A stretch of DNA of 64,000 nucleotides from Meconema thalassinum (Eukaryota; Arthropoda; Insecta; Orthoptera; Tettigoniidae). Below are positions 44,817 through 53,649 of this stretch, piece by piece. The number at the start of each line of letters is the position of its first letter. Position 1 is the stretch's first letter. The notes below the pieces were generated by a model. That model did not search any database. It saw nothing but the letters and a program-made list of their open reading frames with translations, and was not told the origin of the DNA. The stretch is taken from the NCBI GenBank assembly GCA_946902985.2, contig OX336389.2:146681099-146745098 (forward strand). The letters run 5' to 3'. A program made the translations under genes and the position numbers.

Positions 44817-46225
44817 AGCCTACTTTTCACATTTTGCAAAAATGAGGAAAAAGTAGACTTATGAGATCGGGCAAATGTGTGTCTGTCTGTCTGTTTGTCT
44901 GTCCTTCTGTCGGGCTGGCTGTGTGTGTGCCCCCCCTATCAACTCCTAAACGGCTGCAGCAATCGAAACAAAATTTGGTAGAAATAAAGATCTATACCTG
45001 AATATCTCACTGCCATAATGATGTCAGTGCTACCTACTGCTGTAAAATCGCAGTTGGAATTTGAGCCCCATGTTGGATATCTTGGAAGGTAAGAATGGGA
45101 GCTATTTCAAAATTGGCACACATACAGATAATAATATGGCAGTTTAATTTCCAGGAGGCCATACATCGCAGTGTTGCCAAAATGATTATAAGCCTGCTGA
45201 TAGATCCAAATTTTAAATGCATATAACTTCTACACTATCAATTGGATTTCAACCACATTTCGTACGTGCTATGTGTACATACACAGATATGACTGAACGT
45301 ATTCTTAAGATCCACCAGGGCTGCCAACTGTTAATAAAAGCTCTCAATTTATTTTATCCAAATACCAATATATCAGAAAGTATGCAAGCCGACCACTTTA
45401 AACTATGCACACGTATAGTACCTGACATTCTATATTAATTTGGAGTAACTTATATACGTCAGTGCTACCAACATGATTCTAAGCCTGCTGCGAGGTCAAA
45501 TTTTAATACATATAACTTCTATACTATCATTTGGATTTCAATCAAATTTCGTGTGTGCTATGTGTACCATAACAGATATGTCTATGCCGATTCTTAAGAG
45601 TAACCAGGGCTGCCAACTGTTAATAAATACTGTCTATATTTTTGTTATCTTAATATCAATATATCAGAAAGTATGCAAGCCAATAGCTCTAAACTTTGCA
45701 CACGTAAAGTACCTGGCATTCTAGATTAATTTGGAGTAACTAATATATGTCAGTGCTGCCAACATGGTTCTAAGCCTACTGATAGGTCCAATTTTAAAAT
45801 GCATGTAACTTCTATACATACTAATGGATTTCATTCAAAATTGACACAACAATAAATCATATTATTTCAGATTATTTCTGACCAATACATGTATGTCATT
45901 GATGCCAACATGATTTTACGCGCGCTGTTAGATCCAATGTTTAACTGCATGTAACGTCCATGCTATCCATTGGACTTCAACCACATTTTGTATTCTGTAC
46001 CTTAAGAGATGGAACTAAGAATATATTCGGTCACCAGGGCTGCCAACTGTAGTTCTCTATTAGGCTACATTATGCCAGGTACACAGTATTTCGAACTAAT
46101 TTGAAATTTCGATATTACCAACTTAATTTCGTCATTATTCTAGATAGATCCATATAGATTAATCATTGGCATGAATCTTAAATTTTAAGAAAGGTAGGCT
46201 CTTTAGATCGTCACGGAACGTCTTG
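44817..46225. mobile_element. 1.4-kb insertion in left arm with ~290-bp tandem units
   Basis: It is absent from the right arm, where the flanking sequence is continuous at about 50340-50350. It begins AGCCTACTTTTC, and near its other end (46190-46201) has the reverse complement GAAAGGTAGGCT, a possible 12-bp TIR. About 24 bp beyond this lie before palindrome sequence resumes. A hairpin-forming CTACTTTT...AAAAGTAG lies at the start. Inside are tandem units marked by ATATAACTTCTA at 45221 and 45510 and variants at 45803 and 45949 (spacings 289, 293, 146). No reading frame is credible. It may be a MITE or foldback element. Confidence 0.7.
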
Positions 46226-46917
46226 TTTATGAATGGTTTCAAAAGCTCGGGAAGCAGTTCATCATTATCACCATTATCATGATTATCATCCTCATCATTA
46301 TAATCATTTTCATAATGATGATCATCATCATTAATATCATTACCATTATAATTTCCACCTATGTCCTCAGTCTGTTCAATGGTTTGAGTTGCCTTTGATA
46401 GTGTTGAAAGCTTCTTTTTAGATGTGCTAGTATGCTTTAACATTGTTATGTTATTATTATCACCATTACCTTCCCCCACCAACTTCTTGATGGGATATAT
46501 TGTCTCTGATAGGGTTGAGGGCTTTTGAGATGTGGGTGCGTGTCTGAAAATGGGTTTCACAGGAGGTGTTAAAGGTTTCTCATTAAACAACTCGCTAACA
46601 GCATGAGTGCGTTGTAGTGTATTAAACTTGAGGTTAATAATATCTTGAGCAGCACTATCTTTTACTTGGACTTGGTTTTTTGCTTTGGTTTGAGTTTTCC
46701 TCCCATTTAGACTAGCGTGATTATTAAGTTTACAATCATGATTGTTTGAAGAAAGTATGTCCAATTGTTTTGTCTTAAGCATTCCTCGGCACTGTTTCGA
46801 TCGTTGCTTTGAACAGCGTCAAATAACAGTTCCATTTTTATTGCTTCGTTTCAAAATATATGAATATCCTTTATAGTCTGCATAAGGCTTACCATACCTA
46901 GTCACTGATACTTCCAT
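46226..46917 (-). pseudogene. FLYWCH-type zinc-finger gene copy (left arm)
   Basis: Minus-strand start codon at 46915-46917, homologous to the right-arm copy. The FLYWCH domain covers the first 60 residues or so (YGKPYADYKGYSY, RCSKQRSKQCRG, NNHDC). Its conserved Trp codon is TGA here, so the finger is truncated. Downstream 207 codons are open: a Lys/Thr/Ser linker and an acidic Asn/Asp-rich tract (NDDDHHYENDYNDEDDNHDNGDND). The frame then runs into the inserted 1.4-kb element, replacing the native C terminus. FLYWCH fingers bind DNA or proteins and are common in MULE transposases and chromatin proteins. Confidence 0.75.
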
Positions 46918-46984
46918 ATCAACTGTCAAACACAAACTAATCTCTAGTAAAGACAACTTGGTAATGACAACAATAGTTTAATGT

Positions 46985-47260
46985 GGGAGCATATATACAT
47001 GCAAAAAGTGGTGGCAAATGTGGGGGGTAAAAAGTGGGAGCAAAAGTGGCAGGAAATGTGGGAGCAAAAACTGTGAGCAAAAAAAAAGAGTGGGAGCAAA
47101 TATGGGATCAAATGCGGGAGCAAAGCAAATATAAAAATTGGGAGCAAATATACTAACAAATATGTCAACAAATATGTCAGCAAAAATAAATACACAAGTC
47201 AAGATAATTTAAAGTGCAAAGAAAATATGGAAGCAAACATGAGAGCAAAAGTGGTGTTTT
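46985..47260. repeat. 12-bp-unit minisatellite, left arm outer array
   Basis: Tandem (ATGGGAGCAAAT)-like units with many variants. It mirrors 49318-49590. Because the unit is a multiple of three, long spurious reading frames open on both strands (Ala-Pro-Thr-Phe or Gly-Ala-Asn-Met repeats). Confidence 0.85.
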
Positions 47261-47285
47261 TCTAAAACAACTAGACATAACAAAC

Positions 47286-47475
47286 TTAGTCATAACCTCA
47301 CCTAACCTCACCTAACCTCACCTAACCTCAACTAACTTAACCTAACCTCACCTAACCTAACCTAACCTAACCTAACTTCACCTAACCTAACTTGACTGAA
47401 CTTTACCTAACCTAACCTATCATAACTTCACCTAACCTAACTTTACCTAATCTAACTTCACCTAACCTAACCTTT
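47286..47475 (+). repeat. degenerate telomere-type (CCTAA)n block, left arm
   Basis: Tandem CCTAA with frequent CCTCA variants, giving a CCTCACCTAA 10-mer at the start and pure CCTAACCTAACC runs at 47350-47380. Insect telomeres commonly use TTAGG; this is the complementary strand. It mirrors 49107-49283. Confidence 0.85.
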
Positions 47476-47504
47476 CATCTCTCAGATCAAAATTAAATTG
47501 TAGG

Positions 47505-47700
47505 CATAGTTGAGTTGGAACCCAAGACTTCAGGGATAACACCCAAGTATACTAGCCACTACACCGCAAGATGGGCAAATTATCATGCAACACAACATAA
47601 AAATAAAAGTTTCCTGTAGATTAACTCATTGGCTGACAACCATAGATGGGAATTCAAACCCAAGACCTCGGGACTTTTGTTTTGAACATTATCAGAAATA
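47505..47700. repeat. tRNA-like dispersed repeat in left arm
   Basis: It matches 38775-38990 and, inverted, 48900-49090. The minus strand has GTGTAGTGGCTAGTATAC and GGGTTCCAACTC at A-box and B-box spacing. Confidence 0.65.
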
Positions 47701-47767
47701 TTATTCCATTTACATTTTGCAGCTGCTTATAGTTATAAGAGTTGGCAATAATATGGGGAAGTAAAAT

Positions 47768-47960
47768 AGTGGGAGCAAATGTGGGAGCCAATATGGAAGC
47801 CAATATGGGAGCAAATGTGGTAGTCAATATGTAGGCAAAAGTGGGAGCAAATATGGGAGCAAATGTGGGAGCCAATATGAGAGCAAATGTGGGAGCCAAT
47901 ATGGGAGTCAACATGGGGGCAAATATTGGGAGCAAATGTGTGAGCAAATGTGTGAGCAAA
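47768..47960. repeat. 12-bp-unit minisatellite, left arm inner array
   Basis: About sixteen units of GTGGGAGCAAAT / ATGGGAGCCAAT type, mirrored at 48663-48820 in the right arm, where the array is shorter. Confidence 0.88.
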
Positions 47961-48303
47961 TCAGCTCACCTCGGATATCAACAGTGAGTACTCATATCCA
48001 CCGCTAGATAGCGGAAACACATTTTGTGTGTTGTATGTAACTATCTTACAAAGTTTGAATGCATGCAAAACGTGCTTGTATAATCTGTGCATATAATTTT
48101 AATATTCTATTAACACTAAGTGTTCAGAACTAACATGTATAACCTTGTCAAGGGTATATAGAGGATCCTTAGCAAGAACGACTGACTAACCCAGGAGTGT
48201 AAAGCCTTGCCATGTGCTGTAAGCACTTGTTGGCAGAAAATGGTTCCTAATAATAACGGACTTAATGAATATGAAACGTGTTTGGAGTGTCTTCTTAAAT
48301 CCT

Positions 48304-48327
48304 ATTTTATACGTTGTGATACGTGTA
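48304..48327. other. palindrome centre (spacer)
   Basis: Only about 24 bp separate the two arms. The flanking arms start ...CTTCTTAAATCCT and AGGAATTAAGAAG.... A cruciform or hairpin with a very small loop is possible. Confidence 0.9.
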
Positions 48328-48662
48328 AGGAATTAAGAAGACACTCCAAACACGTTTCATATTCATTAAGTCCGTTATTATTAGGAACCATTTTCTGCCA
48401 ACAAGTGCTTACTGCACATGGCAAGGCTTTACACTCCTGGGTTAGTCAGTCTTTCTTGCTAAGGATCCTCTATATACCCTAGACAAGGCTATACAAGTTA
48501 GTTCTGAGCACTTAGTGTTAATTGTATATTAAAATTATATGCACAGCTTATACAAGAACGTTTTGCATGCAGTCAAACTTAGTAAGATAGTTGCATACAA
48601 CACACAAAGTATGTTTCCGCTACCTAGCGGTGGATATGAGTACTCACTGGTGATATCCGAGG

Positions 48663-48820
48663 TGAGCTGATTTGCTCACACATTTACTCCCAATATTTGC
48701 CCCCATATTGACTCCCATATTGGCTCCCACATTTGTTCTCATATTGGCTCCCACATTTGCTCCCATATTTTCTCCCATATTGGATTCCATATTGGCTCCC
48801 ACATTTGCTCCCACTTTTTT
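48663..48820. repeat. 12-bp-unit minisatellite, right arm inner array
   Basis: ATTTGCTCCCAC / ATTGGCTCCCAT units, the reverse complement of 47768-47960, with fewer units. Confidence 0.88.
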
Positions 48821-48899
48821 ATTTCCCCATATTAATGCCAACTCTTATAACTATAAGCAGTAGCAAAATGTAAGTGGGATAATATTTCTGATAATATTC

Positions 48900-49090
48900 A
48901 AAACATAAGTCCTGAGGTCTTGGGTTTGAATTCCCATCTATGGTTGTCAGCCAATGAGTTACACTACAGGAAACTTTTATTTTTATGTTGTGTTGCATGA
49001 TAATTTGCCCATCATGCGGTGTAGTGGCTAGTATACTTGGGTGTTATCCCTGATGTCTTGGGTTCCAACTCAACTATGCCTAGAATTTAA
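48900..49090. repeat. tRNA-like dispersed repeat in right arm
   Basis: Reverse complement of 47505-47700; has GGTGTAGTGGCTAGTATACT and GGGTTCCAACTC in plus orientation. Confidence 0.65.
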
Positions 49091-49106
49091 TTTTGATCTG
49101 AGAGGT

Positions 49107-49283
49107 GAAAGGTTAGGTTAAGTTAGATTAGGTAAAGTTAGGTTAGGTGAAGTTATGATAGGTTAGGATAGGTAAAGTTCACTCAAGTTAGGTTAGGTGA
49201 AGTTAGGTTAGGTTAGGTTAGGTGAGGTTAGGTTAGGTTAATTGAGGTTAGGTGAGGTGAGGTGAGGTTAGGTTAGGTTATGA
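49107..49283 (+). repeat. degenerate telomere-type (TTAGG)n block, right arm
   Basis: GGTTAGGTTAGG runs mixed with GGTGAGGTTA variants; mirror of 47286-47475. A block in the middle is less regular. Confidence 0.85.
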
Positions 49284-49317
49284 CGAAGATTGTTATGTCT
49301 AGTTGTTTTAGAAAAAC

Positions 49318-49590
49318 ACCACTTTTGCTCTCATATTTGCTTCCATATTTTCTTTGCAGTTTAAATTATCATGACTTGTGTATTTATTTTTGCTGACATA
49401 TATGTTGACATATTTGTTAGCATATTTGCTCCCACTTTTTATATTTGCTTGGCTCCAACATTTGATCCCATATTTGCTCCCACATTTTTTTGCTCACAGG
49501 TTTTGCTCCCACATTTGCTGCCACTTTTGCTCCCACATTTTACCCCCCACCTTTGCTCCCACTTTTGCATGTATATATGCTCCCACATTA
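49318..49590. repeat. 12-bp-unit minisatellite, right arm outer array
   Basis: TTTGCTCCCACA-type units, reverse complement of 46985-47260, ending just before the FLYWCH reading frame. Confidence 0.85.
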
Positions 49591-49651
49591 AACTATTGTT
49601 GTCATTACCAAGTTGTCTATACCTGAGATTAGTTTGTGTTTGACAGTTGAA

Positions 49652-50483
49652 ATGGAAGTATCAGTGACTAGGTATGGTAAGCTTTATGCATACTATAAAG
49701 GATATTCATATATTGTGAAACGAAGCAATAAAAATGGAAATGTTATTTGGCGCTGTTCAAAGCAACGATCGAAACTGTGTCGAGGAATGCTTAAGACAAA
49801 ACAATTGGACATAATTTCTTCAAACAATCATGATTGTAAACTTAATAATCACGCTAGTCTAAATGGGTGGAAAACTCAAACCAAAGCAAAAAACCAAGTC
49901 CAAGCAAAGATAGTGCTGCTCAAGATAATATTAACCTCAAGTTTAATACACTACAACGCACTCATGCTGTTAGCGAGTTGTTTAATGAGAAACCTTTAAC
50001 ACCTCCTGTGAAACCCATGTTCAGACATGCACCCACATCTCAAAAGCCCTCAACCCTATCAGAGACAATATATCCCATCAAAAAGTTGGTGGGGGAAGGT
50101 AATGGTGATAATAATGACATAACAATGTTAAAGCATTCTAGCACATCTAAAAAGAAGCTTTCACACTATCAAAAGCAACTCAAACCATTGAACAGACTGT
50201 GGACATAGGTGGACATTATAATGGTAATGATATTAATGATGATGATCTTCATTATGAAAATGATTATAATGATGAGGATGATAATCATGATAATGGTGAT
50301 AATGATGAACTGCTTCCCGAGTTTTTGAAACCATTCATAAAAAATAGCAAAGGGAACGATCCTAATATATTAGTCGATCGTCTACAGCTCTTGCATGCCT
50401 GTAAACAGGTTGGCCATATTGGTTATGAGAAAGAGCTATTAAATATAGAAAATAAACTTCGTAAATCTGCTATTATTGTGTGA
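49652..50483 (+). pseudogene. FLYWCH-type zinc-finger gene copy (right arm)
   Basis: ATG at 49652. The FLYWCH domain is intact: YGKLYAYYKGYSY, VIWRCSKQRSKLC with the Trp present, and SSNNHDCKLN (residues about 8-60). Compared with the left copy, two one-base deletions disrupt the rest, near 49905 and near 50165. The original frame continues through a Ser/Thr/Lys linker and an acidic Asn/Asp tract, then LLHACKQVGHIGYEKELLNIENKL, ending at TGA 50481-50483. The damage is complementary to that of the left copy. No catalytic domain is present in this frame. A transposase remnant follows 30 bp later, so the two could once have been one MULE gene; this is inference. Confidence 0.75.
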
Positions 50484-50514
50484 TGGTTCCCCTAAAATAA
50501 TTTTCAACAACAGT

Positions 50515-51505
50515 TTAAGAGACAAATCCCAAGAATTTGAGTTCCGGCACAGGTCCCACGTTGAATCAGGTATGTGTGAAAGGAACTATAATGGCTCATC
50601 TAATGCCACGGAGAAGAGCGCTGCAGAAATTCTTTGGATCAGGTCAGTCAAAGAAAGGGGGATGAGGTACACATGTGCTTTCCAATGGGGATGCTAAAAC
50701 CTTTGCGCACTTGAAGAGTTTACAGGTGTATGGGCCTGATATTGAAATTACCCAGGAGGTATGTCTGAACCATGTTGCAAAGAGGCTTGGCCTGGTCCTT
50801 CGTAACTTGGTAAAGGATAGTAGGGTCAAAGGTGAGGCACTTGGGGGTCGAAAGGAAGGTAGTCTGAAGGAAGCCACTATTGTGAAACTCACAAACTATT
50901 ATCGACATGCCATTTCCAATAATGCACCTGATACTGAGAAGATGAGACGAGCCATATTTGCTACTGTGAAACACTATGCATCCACAGACACTTTGCCACA
51001 GCATAATTACTGTCCGGAAGTCATCACATCTTGGTGTTTTTATAATAGGCAGCTAGCTGAGGGAAAGCCTGTCGACAGCCATGATAAAATCAAAACAAAA
51101 TTGTCCTGGGAAATTGTTGGGAAAATACTGCCTATTTACCAAAGACTGGCCTCAGATGCCTTGCTGGATAGGTGTAAGAGAGGGAAAACACAAAATGCCA
51201 ACGAGAGTCTCCATAGCACTATTTGGCATAACTGCCCTAAAGAGGTCTTCGTTTCAAAGAAGAAGCTGGTTTTAGCAGTTACAAATGCAGTGAGTGAATT
51301 TAACATGGGTTGTGTGAAAACACTAGAAGTGATGCATGACATTAGGCAAGAAGCTATGACAAGACCTTCAGTGAAGATCAGTGAGCAACGTGACCACATA
51401 CGTCTTCGACAGAGCAGAAAAAGGACCACCCCAGGAAATAAAACTGCAAGAAAAAAGAGAAAACTGCTGAACTTGTCCCTAGAAGACAAGGATGAAGAAG
51501 TCTGA
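50515..51505 (+). pseudogene. Mutator-like transposase, C-terminal half
   Basis: Plus-strand reading shows CERNYNGSSNATEKSAAEI and RGMRYT. After a one-base shift at about 50675 it reads LSNGDAKTF, ITQEVCLNHVAKRLG, LGGRKEGSLKEATIVKLTNYYRHAI, KHYASTD, HNYCPE and RCKRGKTQNANESLHSTIW. This order matches the Mutator-like transposase domain of insect MULE-type elements. NANESLH holds the likely last catalytic Glu and NGDAKTF a catalytic Asp region. A Lys/Arg-rich tail ends the protein (TTPGNKTARKKRKLL). The N-terminal third is missing and its place is taken by the palindrome arm. The last 276 codons are uninterrupted. Confidence 0.8.
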
Positions 51506-52093
51506 GGGCCGTACATATGGTGCAGGGCAGTTCTGATATATGTAACTAACCTCCACCTACAATTGCCGTTTTCTCATGAAGTGATTTTTGGTACATGTAA
51601 TATCATGAAAAATGCTCCTTATATTGCAGTTTTGAAGATATTTGGTTCAAAGTTGGTTTGCATATAAAAATATGTATGCAGATTACAATTTGCGCTGGAA
51701 TTTTTATGTCAGTGAAAATTAACTGTATTTTTTTTTGCTTTCAAAAATAAATAATTTTTATTTTTAGGACAAAACATGAATATTATCAATTTGACTATCA
51801 TTTCTGACTCTCATATAAAAGGTACATAAAATTACAGAGTAATTTCCATTTGTACATGTATTGTGCTACTGTTTACCAAGTATGGATGAAAATAAGCGAA
51901 AACTCCAACGCTAGGAACTTTTTTATGACCCTATGTTTTGATAATATTTTTATTATTATTTCAGAAAAGGTTAGAGCAATCAATTTATAATTCAGAATAT
52001 GCTCTAATTAGAGGCATATCTACATGTGTTTAAATTTCAAATTGATCTGTCCAGTAGTTTCGGATTTTGGAAACTCACTCATAAGTCCCCTTA
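51506..52093. other. probable 3' flank of the Mutator-like element
   Basis: AT-rich, with no reading frame. The segment at about 51970-52093 (GTCCAGTAGTTTCGGATTTTGG, CTCATAAGTCCCCTTAAG) looks like the end of a dispersed element, possibly its 3' terminus. No matching inverted end was found on the left side. Confidence 0.4.
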
Positions 52094-52841
52094 AGACCAA
52101 TATGAATCACCACGTGTCTCTTTAAACTGCTTTTCGCAGAAAACATCGCTACGCATGTAGCACAGGCTTTATACCACTATGGATCATCAAGTGCTTCTTC
52201 ATATCAGCTTTCCGAGCAAAGTGCGCTCCACATGTACTACAGGAATGTGGCATGAGACCACTATGGATCATCATGTGTTTCTTCATAGAACCTTTCCGAG
52301 CAAAGTGCGCGCCACATGTAGCACAAAAATATGGCTTGAGACTACTATGCATCACCATGTGCGTCTTCACATCACTTTTCCGAGCACAGTGCGCTCCACA
52401 TGTAGCACAAGAATGTGGCATGATACCACTATGGATCATCATGTGCTTCTTCATATCAGCTTTACGAGCAAAGTGCGCTCCACATGTAGCACAAGAATGT
52501 GGCATGATACCACTATGCAACACCATATGCGTCTTCACATCACCTTTCCGAGCAAAGTGCGCTCCACATGTAGCACAAGAATGTGGCCTGATACCACTAT
52601 GGATCATCAAGTGTGTGTTTAAATTTCCATTCTCAGTTAACTTTGCTCCACATGTAATACAGGAATAAAGCCTTATTTCACTATGGATCATCATGTGCCT
52701 CTTCAGGTTACACGTCATAACAAAGTTTGCTCCACATGTACCACAGGAATGTGGCTTGAGACCACTATGGACCAACATGTGTCTTTTCAAAATCCATGTC
52801 CTAGTAAAGTTTGCTCCGCAGGTTGTACATATGTTAGGCAT
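52094..52841 (-). CDS. C2H2 zinc-finger protein exon, eight fingers plus a frameshifted ninth
   Basis: The ATG at 52841 opens a 230-codon frame made almost only of C2H2 fingers of 28 residues (84 bp): CTTCGANFTRTWILKRHMLVH, then seven more of CATCGAHFARKxDMKKHMMIH type with HSGIxPHS linkers in place of the classic TGEKP. Finger 6 has Cys for the usual Phe (CGAHCARK). After KP the frame ends early, but CATCVAMFSAKSSLKRHVVIH follows in another frame (52100-52163), so an indel removed finger 9. The frame is open upstream of the ATG to about 52893, so an upstream exon is possible. Such proteins are usually nuclear DNA-binding factors. Fingers 4-8 are very similar, suggesting recent tandem expansion. 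Confidence 0.8.
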
Positions 52842-52893
52842 CTTTCTTTTATTAGTAATCTCTGAATTAATTCTGGTCGTTTCTGTGAAGAAT

Positions 52894-53640
52894 TCCTAAT
52901 GTTAGAACAAGTCAAATACCCACTACCATTATAATATAGAAACTTACATAGCACAATTCCAGATAAGTAAATAGTAATCTTCTGTATTCGTAGACATGGA
53001 TATAAGTGCGTATAATGTTGATATTTTGGTTCAGGAAATAACACCCTTTACAATTTCGGTACAATCGTGTTGACCACCTCAAAAGCATTTTATTTCGCTA
53101 TGTTAGATGATCAAGAGAAACGGAATAATAACATTAAGGTCAAGACATCTATTTAGTGAACACTTAACACGTGCTTTTTAAGCAATTTGCATTTATTTGC
53201 AAGTTTCCTTAGATACTAGGAACTGAACTCGTATATACTCATAAATGGAGTGGTGTTCGTGCAATCGATATATATTATACAAACAATACTGTTCTATAAT
53301 ATATGTCAGTGTTTAGGATTTATAGTTCTTACGGATGAACGTGTTAATCCTTTTATAACAAGAGAAAAGCACTTGTGCCAGTCAACATGATCTTCCAACG
53401 TCTCGATTAAGAGGATAAGTAAAATTGGGTGCTGCTGTATAGTTTTAAGTACGAGAGTTGTGGGGAAGGATCCTATTCACGGGGTATTTGAATAAGCAAC
53501 CCGCAATCCATGGACAAGGCCGTGCGCACTCCCGAACGAGTAAGAGGGCAGAAAGTCGTGTTAGGGCTCAATCGAATGGGCCCGAGATCCAAGATGGGCG
53601 GCAATAGATTATGTTTTATTTTTATTTTTATTTATTTAAT
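52894..53640. other. unrecognised DNA
   Basis: No gene or repeat supported between the zinc-finger exon and the LINE 3' end. Confidence 0.5.
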
Positions 53641-53649
53641 GTTTATCCA

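Larger units (their letters stand above)
44624..48303 (-). repeat. giant palindrome, left arm
   Basis: Sequence from 48303 leftwards is the reverse complement of 48328 rightwards, ending at about 44624 versus 50512. Identity is high by eye with scattered small differences. One large insertion (about 44817-46225) accounts for the difference in arm length. It contains, going outward, a tRNA-like repeat, 12-bp arrays, a CCTAA-type block and a FLYWCH pseudogene. Confidence 0.95.
48328..50512 (+). repeat. giant palindrome, right arm
   Basis: Uninterrupted arm of about 2.2 kb. It ends at TTTTCAACAACAG (about 50513), where similarity to the left arm stops and a Mutator-like transposase fragment begins on the plus strand. 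Confidence 0.95.

Noticed and set aside
47654..47959. 101-codon frame of LAPTFAPI-like repeats, and similar frames on both strands of the palindrome
   Set aside because: Produced by a 12-bp tandem array that is a multiple of three; it opens frames on both strands and carries no gene signal.
47286..49283. Telomere-telomere fusion point
   Set aside because: The repeat orientation is opposite to head-to-head fusion and the blocks are 1.6 kb apart inside palindrome arms.
52179..52668. Plus-strand frames across the zinc-finger array
   Set aside because: Antisense shadows of the 84-bp finger repeats.
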